A DNA stretch of 64,000 nucleotides from Emmonsiellopsis sp. PD_33 (taxonomy: Eukaryota; Ascomycota; Eurotiomycetes; Onygenales; Ajellomycetaceae). This document shows, in pieces, positions 44,801-56,532 of this stretch. The first letter of the stretch is position 1; every line of letters begins with the position of its first letter. The position numbers and the translations under genes are program-made. The notes under the pieces were generated by a model that saw only the letters and a list, made by a program, of their open reading frames with translations, did not search any database and was not told where the DNA came from. The DNA lies in contig JANTQF010000056.1 in assembly GCA_032988165.1 (NCBI GenBank), forward strand, positions 62,001 through 126,000. Reading direction: 5' to 3'.

Positions 44801-47800
44801 CCCTATTGGCGGAGGAGGTCTTGTGAGCTTGAGAAGCAATGCCTGTACACACCTTTCCATCTATTGAACACAACCGTACAAGAGCTGATCCAACCGGACA
44901 GTTTATACTTACTGCTCCTCTCGCGTAACAACGCCAGAAGCTCGAAGAGCCTGAAGTATCAAGCGCTCATGGGCAAAAGCAAATATCATCGAAGCATCGC
45001 GTATCTGAGGACGAGATCTCGCAACCTATCCCAGGGAGATCTCACGGGATTAATCCCCATTTGCCAGAAGACCCGCGTCTTAATCAACAACCTACGTTGA
45101 CAGTAGGAAGTTAAGAAACATACCTTATGCCCATCTGGATACCGACTCCCCCGGCATATGCGGGTTATATGCCATCACACTCGAACTGAACTCTGCTACA
45201 CCAGGAAGCACAGAGACTAAAGGTCATGGGATCAGGATATCTACCTACCGAGCTAGATCCTTTAGGAAATTGGGAAATTGCTTCTGCCTCCTTTCGGCAT
45301 GCCCTCTTGTCTACGCTCTGGGGTAGGGTGGAACATATGAAAAGCTTATATTTAAATTGAATTTCCCTATTTCGGAGAGTATACACTGGCCAAGATTGCG
45401 CTCTGGGTATGGCAGCGGCATAAAAAGGGGGTGCACAGTGTTCCCCTACACGCTATTACATATATGTGTGCATACCAAAAGGGATGGATGCGTCTTTACC
45501 CCTGAGTTTTCTCGTGGTGCAGTAATGCACAGGCCACTGCGTCTTTTGGGTTCTTCAACCCCCGTCCTGGCACCGACGGCTAATTGAATGAATCCATGTG
45601 GTGGGTGGATGACGGATCGGAACTACCATGGGCATACATACAGCTGGTTGCACCTGTCAGTTCGAGAAAATGGGAGGTAGAGCTGGTTGGACATGCCCAC
45701 CCAGGTATATACATGGACTGATGTATATCCGTGTCTATGGATGTACATTACTCCAAGAAGAAAAAGGTGGTGTGCAAAGACTGATGAAAGCCTGGGGGTG
45801 TTGGGTTTAATCTAAAATGAAAACCTAGATATGGATACCCTTGTCTCTCGCGTTACTCGCAGTAGGGCCTGTATATTGTGTTATGCGAGGCACAGCAACA
45901 GCGTTGGTTATAGAGAGGTATTGGGTTATTCAGGAGTATTTAGCTACGTTATTTGAAGCAGACCATACCTAGCTGTGCCGGACGAATATGACTTTGACCA
46001 TCGAATGGTTTTGGCATTGCGGGAGACCGGGGGCTTCAACAATGATGGGATGGAACTGTTAGACATTGCTTCAATGAGGCGCGGGGAGGCTTTGGGTTTA
46101 ACCCCCAGGTCTCAAGATCGAATTAGGGCCCGTCGAATTCGAAGATAGACGAACGTACCCACGCAACCCGGATGTGGATGGATACATTCCACGCCCTCAC
46201 AATAATCCCCTCCTTCATGACAATAGCAATATACCCACCTCCTTTGGTAGATGTAGATGCGTCTACGCTGCCCGCTTCATCCCACACCCACGAGCTTATC
46301 TTTTACACACCTACCCGGGGGAGAGCTCGGACTGGCACGCACACCACTCTATTTTTTACAAGCAAACGCGCAGGCAGCAGGTAGTCCGTGCTACAAACAT
46401 GGCGGCATCTCGGCATAGTCGTCTGCGCACTGGCCATCGGCAAGCCGCAGGACATTGTGCCCAGATCCGATACCAGGAGGCAAGATGGATATTCGGCTGT
46501 GGAACGTCATACAGTATATGCAAATGGTGGCTGGGAAAGGGAGGTGTGAGGGTTGTAGGGATCTGCTGCCAGATTTAAAGAGGAGTCGATGATCTTGTGT
46601 GGGATCGATGGAGGGTGGTTGAAGGGTAATGAGTAGGTAGGGGGGGGGGGATGCTTTTGATCCGTGTGGGAGGTGAGTGACAGCGCACGGTGATGGGAGG
46701 GGGCAGTGTAGGTAAACGAAAACCAAGCGAGGATCACAAAGCACGAGTGCTCCCCTTCTCTCTTTCGAATATAGATCTTGGATTGGGCATCGATAACCAT
46801 TTATGAGGTGTGGATGGGCGGTGTGGATGCGGGTAGGGTGTTGCTCATACTAAGATGAGCGAGCGGCTTTAAATTGGCACTCAGCATTAGATCTCTGCAA
46901 GCTTTTATTAACTTGGATTGAATTTGGTAATTGGAAGTGCCCTTTTTCATGCATTTAAAATGCAACCGCTGGGCCTCGTGTTGCATGTAGCTACCCGCCA
47001 TTTTTTTTTTTTTTTTGATCTGAGGTCATGAGCTTAGCTTGAGCTAGGACTTAGATCTTTGTGCTATCCTGGTGTGCGACTGTGGTGGGAGATTCGTTTA
47101 GAATCATATGCTTTTCCCCGCGGTTGGTCGCGCGTATGGAATTGGGCAGAAAGTGGCCTGTCCATTTGTGATAGGGGGGGAAGGGCGCGATGTGGTACTT
47201 GAGAATCGTTTAGATGAGAGAGGGCAGTTGTATTATTTGGAAAATGAGCCACGATATATTGACAAGATCGGAATTTAAAGATGTAAAAGGAGATATTGTT
47301 TTTAAGAGGATTTGAGAGGAACCGAAAAGTAACACGAAAAGGGTATCAATCGAATAATATCTAAGTTCTAGCTATTGCTCCTTAGAAATATATAGACGGT
47401 CCCATGTCCCAAAGCAGGCACATGCATCTCGCTCAGGTGTATAAAAAAACTCCACATTCTCCAGTGTAATACGCAGCAACGAGGTAAGCCAATTCATCGG
47501 AAACATCGCAATTGTAGGGCACAATCAAGCCCAAGACATTCATACGACGTCGAAGTCAGAAATGTAAACGCATCATACACAAGTCCTTTTCAAAGCAAAG
47601 GACCGAGAGCCGGCTAATCCATATCGCTGAAATATAAAGGCCTAAGGGTCACCGCAAAGTTAGCCGATGTTCAAAAACATGTGCACGCAATGTGCACCCA
47701 ACTTTGACAAATGTGACAATGCAGATGTGGTTGCGGATCAGAAGTCCATTTAGATCATCGAGATAAAACCCGAGGGCTCTATCTCTGACATAAGAGGTAC

Positions 47801-48487
47801 CAGAAAATAATGTATATGTGGTGTATATCATCATTGGCAAGGGCAAGAGGCTGTGAAGAACAAGCAGGGAACAAAGGAGCAAGAACATACCTATTTAGTG
47901 GTGCAGGTTCTCCAGGTGCCTGCAATTCATTCCTAGGTAGAGCTGGTGGAAAAGCTGAGACAGCTCTGAGCTAATGTCGAGTTGGCTTTTCTATCTGAGG
48001 TCGAAGGATGGAAAATTCAAGAATTGCAGAGGACGAAAAAAAATTAAATACTGTTGGTCGCTTGCTAAATGCGCTAAACCCTTTTGGTATATGTTCTGAT
48101 CACGTGCCGATAAGTCTTATCTAACTTATGCCAAGAATGCTAGGGCCCCCCGGCCAAGAACCCTAAGACAACTTCCGCTCGGTTTCCAAACCTAAGGCGT
48201 CATGGCGGCCGAATGGGAGCAAAGAACCGCAATCACGTTGCTGGGTTGGAAAATTCGGGATGTCATCGCAGAGCGCTAATTCGCGGTGGGGATTTTAGAT
48301 ATTCCCGCTCCAGAATCGGACGGCATCAAGTTATGACAGATTTCGTGATCTGCGAACTTCGAGATTTGCGTGCTGCGTGAGCTGAGCGCATTCATAAAGC
48401 CTGAGTTTCCCGTTTGGAAGCTGTTTCTCTAAGCAGTTTGCAATCATTCTCATCAGAACAAGCAGCCCTACAACTCCCATCACCATC

Positions 48488-50299
48488 ATGCCTCTAGGGG
48501 CACTTTTTCGTGGCCTACGGCTGTATGATCGCGACGCCCGTGCACCTTATGAGGCGAATAATGAAAAGCTCACTCGTCGATTTCTCGATGTGATTCAGAG
48601 GAACTGGCACTTAGGGTTTACGGCCTTTGGTGGTCCGCCAGTGCATTTCAGGATTTTCTATCAGAAGTTTGTTGAGGGTCAAGGGGGGAAGACGCCATGG
48701 ATAGATGAGCAAACGGTAAGAGATATAGCCCTTCTCACAATACTCCCAGGAGTGTGGAGAGCTGAGCGCGAAACTGATCCCTTATCCCAGTATCAAGAAC
48801 TTTTCGCAGTATGCCAGGCATTACCTGGCCCGGCAAGTACGAAGATGGGATTTTGTATAGCGTTGATCCACGCTGGATTTTTACCGGCGCTGCTCGTGTT
48901 CATGATGTGGAGGTCAGTGACAGAGAATCACAGTAATGTACGTCCTGTTCCGTCTTCGACTTCCGCTAATTGGACTGGTTATGTAGTCTTCCTGGTGCAA
49001 TCGGAATGTACGGACTATCCTTGGGTGTGCAAAGGATTGATGACGTGCTCCCTGATATCGTATACGCATTTCTCTCTGGGTTAAATGCCTCCACCGTAGG
49101 AATCATCGCCCTTGCGGCAGTTCAGGTGAGCCTATCCCATGTGTTTGCGACTGACAGCGTCGACTGATGACCATAGTTGGCGGAAAAAGCTATCAAGGAC
49201 CCGTTAACCAGGATCCTTGTCATCATGGGCGGATGTGCTGGCCTGTGTTATAATGCGCTCTGGTATTTCCCGATACTTATAGTGATTGGGGGAGCTTGCA
49301 CTGCGACTTGGGATCTCTTCGGCCGCCAGCAAGTCGCCAAAATTAAATTAAAGCTTCGTCGCAGGAATTCGAATCCCCAGCGAGAAGTTGAAGAGAGCGT
49401 TACACAGCCAACCCCGCTACAGGAGCAGCCAAGGTCCACCGGTAATGTGCAGAAACGGTCCGTTCCTGCTAGTGCCGCCAATTCATCCAACATTCCCGCA
49501 GATGATAGCGCCGATGGCGAAGATGAAGTACGCAGAGCGGCAAGTGTAGATACCCGTTCCCATCGAATCCCTGCCAAATGGGGGCTTGTGATCATAGCTG
49601 GATTTTTTGGTGAGGAATTCCTTTATTAATTCCCCTTTCATACCTGCTTAGTCGGCTCACACTTCCGTAGCTTCATTTATCGCCATTATCGTTGCGAGGG
49701 GGGTTTTAGACTCTCCACCGCTAGAATTGGATGTGTTTGCGAGCATGTATCTTGCAGGCACTGTTATCTTTGGTGGTGGGCCTGTTGTGATCCCGCTCCT
49801 GCGCGAATACGTTGTGGTGCCCGGATGGGTTTCTCCCCGTGATTTCCTGATTGGCCTGGCCATTATCCAAGCATTCCCAGGACCCAACTTTAACTTTGCG
49901 GTTTATCTAGGCGCATTGGCATTGGCGCCGTCTAAGAATCCGACCATCCTAGGGGCATTCCTGGGTTTCTTGGGTATCTTCTTCCCTGGGCTCACGTTGG
50001 CAGTGGGCTTTCAGAGTATTTGGCGGAGTATCCGAACCATCCCCTTCACTGCCAGTGTTCTGAGGGGTATCAACGCTACAGCGGTCGGATTGGTTTTTAC
50101 AGCTGTATATCGACTCTGGGAAATTGGATATTTAAGTGCTGATTCCATTTCTGGGCAAAGTTTGGGAAAGGAGCCGTTTTGGCTGGTTGTGGCAGCACTT
50201 ACATACGCCGAAAATGCCTGGTTTAAAGTGCCGCCTGCAGTTGCTATCATCCTAGGTGGTTTGCTAGGCTTGTGTTGGTATGGGGCAGTGGGCCGATAA
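48488..50299 (+). CDS. Chromate ion transporter (CHR family, two-domain)
   Basis: Membrane protein of the chromate transporter superfamily, expected to move chromate (and perhaps sulfate-like anions) across the plasma membrane. Exons are 48488-48715, 48791-48912, 48987-49125, 49177-49609 and 49671-50299, in frame, giving 516 residues. It is bidomain. The N-terminal half carries GFTAFGGPPVHF and CQALPGPASTKMGF. The C-terminal half carries the matching pair, YLAGTVIFGGGPVVIPLL and IIQAFPGPNFNFAVYLG. These paired FGGP and PGP signatures are the hallmark of full-length CHR proteins. The halves are joined by a hydrophilic linker of roughly 80 residues (residues ~205-285) rich in Gln, Ser, Asp and Glu, predicted to be cytoplasmic. 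Family members are widespread in bacteria and present in many filamentous fungi. Transport direction is not deducible. Confidence 0.93.
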
Positions 50300-50740
50300 T
50301 GGAGAGTAACTTCAAAGCACGTTACAAGAGTGTTTTGGATGGTTCTTGTCATGGAATTAGGGTATTGCTCGGTAGCTGTTAGGCATCACCAGGTCCACCA
50401 CATTTCCACGTGGGAAATATCTAATGTGCAACAGTTGAAGAGGAATAATCTTTAATTTTTGAGTATTCTTTTGTTGAAAAATGCCTTCCCCCTTAACTCA
50501 TCAAGGGGGGTGCATCAAAAGGTTCCAATAAACTTTGATATCACGTGAGGTAGTTAAGTCCGCGCTAAACCAAAACTGTCCAACTCAAAAATTAAGCGAG
50601 CTGGGGTCACCTGATCCACACTCCACCCAACATCACCATCACTACATGAACTTTTTTTGATCTCTCGACCGATCCGCCAACAACCATCCCCGCCGTCGAC
50701 AAAGAACCCCGTCCCCTCGACACCACTTCAACTATTCAAA
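50300..50740. promoter_or_regulatory. RPS13 promoter region
   Basis: A 441-bp interval between the chromate transporter stop and the RPS13 start, containing the 3' end of the first and the promoter of the second. The last 60 bp are strongly C-rich (CCCCGCC, CCCCGTCCCC), which is typical of leaders of highly expressed fungal genes. No TATA box is convincing. Confidence 0.4.
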
Positions 50741-51600
50741 ATGGGCCGCCTCCACAGCAAGGGAAAGGGTATCTCCTCCTCCGCGATCCCTTATTCGCGC
50801 AACCCCCCCTCCTGGTTGAAGACCACCCCCGATCAGGTCGTTGACCAGATCTGCAAATTGGCCAAGAAGGGTGCTACTCCCTCCCAGATCGGTGTCGTCC
50901 TCCGGGATAGCCATGGGATTGCCCAGGTCAAGGTTGTCACTGGTACGCAGAATCCCTCCTTTATTTTTTTTGCAGAGAAGTCGGAGGTTTTGTTAACAAT
51001 TGCCGAACTATAGGTAACAAGATCCTCCGGATCCTCAAGTCGGAAGGTACGAAACCATATATGGTCACAACTCCACAGATGGCAATGGGATGAAGGGAAT
51101 GGATGGAATGGAACAACAGCAGTCAAATGGATCTGAGGGATTGATGTGGTCTTCCGATTTTCCATGCGATTGATACTGTTCCATTTTGGATCAAATCTTC
51201 ATACCCACCATCGCCATTGACTGTTATGTCAATCAGCACTGCCTCTGCTTGGTCATACAATAGACTGACAGAGAGATTTTCAACATGAACAGGCCTCGCT
51301 CCCGAAATCCCTGAGGACCTCTACATGTTGATCAAGAAGGTAATTACAAACAAACAAAAAACCCTTGCTTTATCAATATTTAAATTACTCCCCCCTGGAC
51401 CCCATTCGCTAACCAAAAACCACCAGGCCGTCGCCGTCCGCAAGCACCTTGAGCGCAACCGCAAGGACAAGGACAGCAAGTTCCGTCTCATTCTCATCGA
51501 GTCCCGTATCCACCGTCTGTCGAGATACTACAAGTCCGTCGGTGTCCTCCCTCCCACCTGGAGATACGAGAGCGCCACTGCCAGCACCCTCGTCGCATAA
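50741..51600 (+). CDS. rps13: 40S ribosomal protein S13 (uS15)
   Basis: Small-subunit ribosomal protein. Exons are 50741-50942, 51014-51046 (33 nt), 51293-51339 (47 nt) and 51427-51600, giving exactly 151 residues, the eukaryotic S13 length. Conserved blocks read cleanly: MGRLHSKGKGISSSAIPYSR, SQIGVVLRDSHGIAQVK, GNKILRILKSEGLAPEIPED, LYMLIKKAVAVRKHLERNRK and the C-terminal RIHRLSRYYKSVGVLPPTW. Donors are GTACGC, GTACGA and GTAATT. Intron 2 (51047-51292, 246 nt) is much longer than the other two (70 and 87 nt). The gene is strongly codon-biased toward C-ending codons, as expected for a ribosomal protein, in contrast with its neighbours. Confidence 0.97.
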
Positions 51601-52126
51601 GCGAATCCAATCAATCAACCAAAAAAACAAAAAACGATGACCTTGATCATGATGTTTCGGGAAAGCAAGGGGTTAGGTTTTTTCTGGGTTGGATTCACCA
51701 CCGGCAATGGGATGGATGGGTTTGTTCGGCAAATTTAGCTAGTCATGAGAGAGAAAAAAAGCCAATGTATTCAAACGAGGTGACCCGTTCAGAAATGGAT
51801 AAATGCTTTGATATATTCTGAGCTTTATTTCCCCCTCTTTGCTGCATTCCTGCTTCTCCAGCTAGGATGTATCTACTCCAAGAGCAGATTCGAAATATAT
51901 TGATACAATTTCAAGTTACCTACTTTCCTACCCCCCGACAACGTTGACAATAATAATCATATAACCATGTCATCCTAGTAGCCCCCTTTACTGTTGGGCA
52001 GGAATCGTCACTTACTATGAAGCCAAGAATATCACTTCGTTGTATTGGTATATAACGCCGTAAATAAAGGAGTCATTAATCATTGATCAAACCAAAATTG
52101 TATATAATTGTCAGCCTCACCATCCC
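51601..52126. other. Intergenic between convergent RPS13 and FAN1
   Basis: This 526-bp stretch lies between two convergent genes and likely carries both 3' ends. Nothing else is visible. Confidence 0.5.
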
Positions 52127-54799
52127 CTATTTCCCAACAACCTCATACCTCACCTCCCGTGCAACAGCATTACACAGCTCAACCCTAACCCCGGCCCCCG
52201 TAAGCACATGAATCCACAACCTCTGCGTATCACTCAGCCGGTCATTTTCCGACTTGACCTCCGCAAACATAACCTCCCCCTTCTCCACACTCCACAGAAA
52301 CAAATCCGGAATCCCACCACCCCTCTGCTGATACTCCTGCGCCATGACCTTACAGACGGCCGCCAGCGCCTCGCCGCGGAAACATTGGACGATTTCAACT
52401 AGATCATCCAGTTCGAAGGACCAGTCAATGCCGATGGCGCAAGTTTCCTTTTCTGCTTCGCGCTCGTGGACGGAGCGGATGAGCCGTTCGGCTTCGCCGT
52501 TGGCGATTTCGGCGAGGCGGTGGTTTATTTCTGATGCACGGGAGGGGTAGAAGGAGTCTGTGTGAAGGTCTAATGGGCAGGTTTGGTAGGGAGTCTGGAA
52601 GACGTTGGGGACATAGGTGAAGAGAATGTCATAGAAGAGGTAGCCGAACTATATTCGGATATGGTTAGATGTGGGCAATTGCTGAAGTTATTTTGGCCTG
52701 GTTGGCCTTTTAAAAAGAATCTTTTTGGACGCAGGTATTACTTACTAGAGTTCTCACAATCCCACTCTCTGAATGGTAGCCTTTCCACCCATTGTCTCTA
52801 TACCAGCTCAAACACATACTTTCAACTCTGCACTCCCCTCCTCCTTCCCTTTCGTCTACCCAAACTGTAGGTCTACCTCTTCGCCCGACAGAATTCGAAT
52901 TGTTATTGTCTTTGTAACCTGGGTTAACGAGCAATTCTTTTTCGATACGGATGCCTTCCACAGTCCGCTCTTCGGGTTTAATCAGCATAACGTGTCCAAA
53001 ATCGTGCTGGTCGCGCTTCGCGAATCTTAACGATTTTTCCAGTTTCGTTACTCGTTTTTGCAAGTCATAGTGGTAGATCAAATGGCAATCAGGGTCCTCA
53101 AGGCCCTCTTCGCATGTTCGAAGTGCCTTGCGTTTCCACTCCCGCCTCTGTGCTTCTTCGGAGCGGTCATCGGACGGCATCAAAGACCACATATAGTGTT
53201 CTTCGAGGAGAGCTTTGCGTTGGTACCATGCTCCACGGCGAGCAGTATGGAACAAATGTTGGTCAAGCAACTCGGTTAAAAGGTCATGCTCTCGTTTATG
53301 TTCCTTGAAGCGAGCAAGGGCAGATAACCCTTTGTGGATGATGCGGGTATACACCCAAGCAGGGGAAAAACGACGGAGATATGCGCCTTCTCCTGTTTCG
53401 TATATGCGTTCTTCTTTGCGTTGTTCCTCCGCAACAAGAGCCTTCCACCTGTCATAGACGCTCTCAGATAATGACTTGATAAGCTGGAGTTTTTCTATGA
53501 TAGTTAAACCTGTGGATTCCAAAGTATTATCGATATCAAACTGTACCCGTAGGGCAGCCTCGAATTCCAGCAATGCAGATCTCGAAGAGAAGACAGCATT
53601 GGAGCGGGAGACTATGTAACTCGGGTAGTTCCTGCGTGATATCTTGGCCAGAATTATGGTCGTTAGGGATTTCTCTGTCCATTCGGTAGATCGATAAAAT
53701 ACCAGATGCACCCGCTCAAAGAGTTTCAGAGGTGCGGATGCAAGTCTAATGCAATCTCCGGTGTGGTTCAAAATTTTCTGGATGAAATACTGATCGCGAC
53801 CAGATCCACTTTTTGAAGGACCATTCCCTTGGGATATGCCTAGGTCGTCATCTCCTTTAGGCTCAATTTTTGGTTGAGGAATCCAGTCAAGACCTGCCTG
53901 AGTACTACTGGATTCCCGCAATGCTCTTAAGAGCTCTTTTTTGTTTTTACCCTGGACTTTTGCTTCCTTTGCCAGGGATTTTAGCTCTTCTAGCATGAGT
54001 AAGGAAGATGCTTCCTCGAGTGTGGATATCTCTTCCAGTCCTTCTGTAAATCGGAAGCTTTCACACAGGGTAGTGTTTTCAGTGGGTTCCAGTCCAGCTG
54101 GTATTGAAGACTCGTGAGACACCGGTGGCGGAAGGTTCCTCTTCAATCGAAGATCGTTGACAGCGGCAGGCAGATCTGCGACGTCTTGGTAATAGCCAAG
54201 CCGGTTGACACGGTGCCACGCCGAAGTTTTGCGTAGAAACAACCGAACATACCTATTCATATGCCATTATATTAGCAACTATCAAATCATGCGATTCATA
54301 TCGAGCAGGCGGCATACAGATATTGCGATTCGTAGCATAGTCCTCTCCATTGGTTGAAAACCTCCATTTCTGTCTCGTCGAACAGATGGGCTTCATCTTC
54401 CAGCACGTTTTCCAATGCTAAGTTGAACGCATCAACGTATATGGAGCTTTTACCCTTTACCCATTTTCGTTCGCCATAGCGCTGCTGAAGATTTGAGGTA
54501 TGTGCCTCATTCTCTAATTCCTGGGCTTTTGAAGCTTCGTATTGTTCGATCGCTTCTTTATCCGTTTTCACAGGGGGGAGTGAATCTTCCAGCTCTGTCT
54601 GAGTGTTTGAAATCAGCGCTTCCGTCCCGTTCCCGATTTCAAGCTGCTCCTCATTATCCTCGCCGCCGTTTGGGGTAGCCGCACGAGGACTTTTCTCTGG
54701 TTGTGAAGCGGGTGATCCAGATCCAGATTTAGTAAAGAAACTTCCAATGCTTCCCTCAGCCTTCAACCTCTTCGGGGGCGGGTCGATATTATCGAGCAT
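52127..54799 (-). CDS. fan1: Fanconi-associated nuclease 1 (FAN1) homolog
   Basis: Structure-specific 5' flap endonuclease and exonuclease in DNA interstrand crosslink repair. Exons (5' to 3') are 54799-54318, 54252-52746 and 52648-52127, in frame, giving 836 residues. The N-terminal 90 residues are disordered and acidic, with a basic PPPKRLKAEGS start that may be a nuclear signal and a GSIGSFFTK segment resembling a PIP-type PCNA box (inference). The middle carries the helical SAP/TPR-like part (LLMLEELKSLAKEAKVQGKN is the SAP-like helix). The C-terminal VRR-NUC nuclease has GIPD with the metal-binding Asp at about residue 778 and the AEVK motif (Glu 793, Lys 795) followed by SENDRLSDTQRLW. 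All catalytic residues are present. The region leading into it (NGWKGYHSESGIVRTL, then FGYLFYDILF across intron 2) is typical of FAN1. The gene is divergent from SDC1. Confidence 0.94.
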
Positions 54800-55184
54800 A
54801 TTCGTACCCGGGAGGAGGGTCTGATTCTTGGGATGAATCGAGGATATATATATTTGGGGCTATTGAACATCGAGGCAGACGATACTCCAAAAAATGTTCT
54901 CTAAAGGATATAATTATATGACTCCACCGCGCATAAACGAGAGACTATGAGTTTTCCTCCACACGCAAATCGAGGATGGTTATCTGCTGCTGCTGGATGT
55001 CGTCTTAGGCAAACGCGACTCCTGAAACGAAGCGTGAAAAAACACGACACGTCGTCATGTGACCTTACAGTTGTTTGCCTTGTTTGCATCGGAGCTTCAC
55101 CTCGTCCTCCCCAGAGGAGAGAGAAAGATAAGTGCGACAAACAATCTACAATACCAGAAATGGGATATAAATACATTCTTTGAT
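54800..55184. promoter_or_regulatory. Shared promoter interval between FAN1 and SDC1
   Basis: A 385-bp region between two divergent genes. An AT-rich block around 54844-54854 (ATATATATAT) lies about 50 bp upstream of FAN1 and could serve as its TATA element. Nothing comparable stands out for SDC1. Confidence 0.4.
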
Positions 55185-56140
55185 ATGGCTGAAACTCCGA
55201 ACGACCCGTCTTCGTTCGCCGTGAAGTCTGAACCTCCTCCATTCTATGCTTCGCTGGACAGCGAGGCTCGGTCGTCCCACTCCACTCCACAGCTTGGCGC
55301 AGAATCTCAGCGCCCCGAGCCTCCAGCCATGAGGAACGTTGATACGGTATGTAAACCGATAAGAAAACGACAGAAGGAAATAGCACATCAAAGACACGCT
55401 TTATTTCCCAGTTTCATTGATGCGCGCGTCAATTCCTCCCATCCATTCTCTTTCTGTGTCCCACATCAAAAGGTCCTCCGGCCGCATGAAAGCTAATACA
55501 TTCTCCACCAACGCTATCGGAGACACAAAAATATAGCCATCCCAACAGCTCCCTGAAGCTGATCAGCCTTCCTACCAATATACCACCAACCTTCCCACTC
55601 CTGCCACTCCCGCCGCCGCAGCCCCCATCACATCCTCCTCCCAAGACCGCACCCTCCCGACAGACCAGCCGCGCCCGCGAGACGTCACCATGCGCTCCGT
55701 ACCCAATATCGACGAAAAGCCCGACATTGCAATGGGCGGAGCGGGACTGAGCCAGCAAGCGCAAGCGCAAGTTCCTATCTCTTCTGCTGCTGCCACCGCC
55801 ACCACCAACAATAACAATGCTTCCACCCCAATCCCACAAGTACGAGCTGGAGGCGCGCCGGCGCGGATATACATGAACGAGAAAATCGTGCCGTATTTAT
55901 TGGAAGGGATGAAGACTCTTGCGAAGGACCAGTAAGAAACTCCCCCCACCCTCTAAATTCCCCCGCACCACGCCGTTTTCGCACTCTCCTTGTTCTCAAA
56001 ACCTCTCTCTGTATATTTTCTCTATATCTCCGTCAACAACAAACTAACACGAGGCCTTGCTACCTTTCCGTAGACCCGCAAACCCCCTCCGCGTCCTGGG
56101 CGAATACCTTATACAAAAAAGCAACGAGGTGGAGGAATGA
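55185..56140 (+). CDS. sdc1: COMPASS subunit Sdc1 (DPY-30 domain)
   Basis: Subunit of the Set1/COMPASS histone H3 lysine 4 methyltransferase; its DPY-30 helices dimerise and bind Bre2/Ash2. Exons are 55185-55346, 55549-55931 and 56074-56140, in frame, giving 203 residues. The first 155 residues are a disordered Pro/Ser/Ala/Gln-rich region. The DPY-30 motif occupies about residues 160-198 (ARIYMNEKIVPYLLEGMKTL, then AKDQ, then PANPLRVLGEYLIQKS). An intron splits it exactly between the two helices, within the Gln codon before PANP. The protein ends five residues after the motif. If the last exon is missed the domain is truncated. The fungal N-terminal extension is longer than in animal DPY-30 (about 100 residues in total), which is usual for ascomycetes. 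Confidence 0.95.
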
Positions 56141-56532
56141 TGCCTCCCAACCGCTATCATTCGTAACCGGAAGGGGACAGGTAGCATGTTAGACCTTTTC
56201 GTCCTTTCCGCGACGACCTGAATGCCACAAAGGTTGGGGGGGGGGGAGGCGGAACTTGAAAAAAAAAAAGAAAACACTTGGATGGTATCATACGGTTGCA
56301 ATTGGGCCGGGTAAACGGCGTAATGGGAGTTAGGGGTTTATTCCATTGACTTTACGTACTGTACAGAAATAACGTACATCACTTTTTGCGGAGTTTTCGC
56401 ATGCTGTTCGAAGTTTTCTTTGGGGTTCTGGGGATTCTTCAAGAGTGTTGTAAAAAAATATGCGCGACAAAAGACTGCTTTTATCTGCATGCCGTACAAA
56501 AAAAAAAAAAAGATGTGGTATTTAATTTCCTC
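56141..56532. other. Intergenic between SDC1 and tRNA
   Basis: This contains the SDC1 3' region, a run of G at 56236-56247, and an A tract near 56500. On the minus strand that A tract is a T run just downstream of the tRNA and could serve as an RNA polymerase III terminator (annotated separately). Confidence 0.45.
56499..56512 (-). terminator. Probable RNA polymerase III terminator
   Basis: On the minus strand this is a run of about 14 T residues roughly 20 bp past the tRNA 3' end. Pol III stops at four or more T residues, so this run is well placed to end the tRNA transcript. Confidence 0.5.

Larger units (their letters stand above)
39025..48487. other. 9.4 kb gene-free interval
   Basis: I read both strands and found no gene with a recognisable domain. 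The longer frames (40242-40529 minus, 44061-44534 plus opening at TTG, 44789-45100 plus) have no family signature and no intron support. Short features present are a TAACTAGTTA palindrome at 40553, a CCCCCATA tandem at 41779-41805, C/G/T homopolymers (42155-42166, about 40911-40918, 47001-47016) and repeated CATGGG words at 43045-43070. It may hold unrecognised non-coding RNA, decayed elements or long regulatory regions for the flanking receptor and chromate-transporter genes. Confidence 0.5.

Noticed and set aside
44789..45100. Plus-strand frame of 103 codons with a real ATG
   Set aside because: No recognisable domain, no upstream promoter signal and no neighbouring exons; expected by chance in a 9 kb interval.
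47001..47016. Run of 16 T as a possible poly(A) tail of a retroposed sequence
   Set aside because: No target-site duplication or gene-like sequence is next to it; simple homopolymers occur elsewhere in this interval.
52773..53308. Several plus-strand frames opposite FAN1
   Set aside because: They are antisense shadows of a conserved coding exon and have no motifs.
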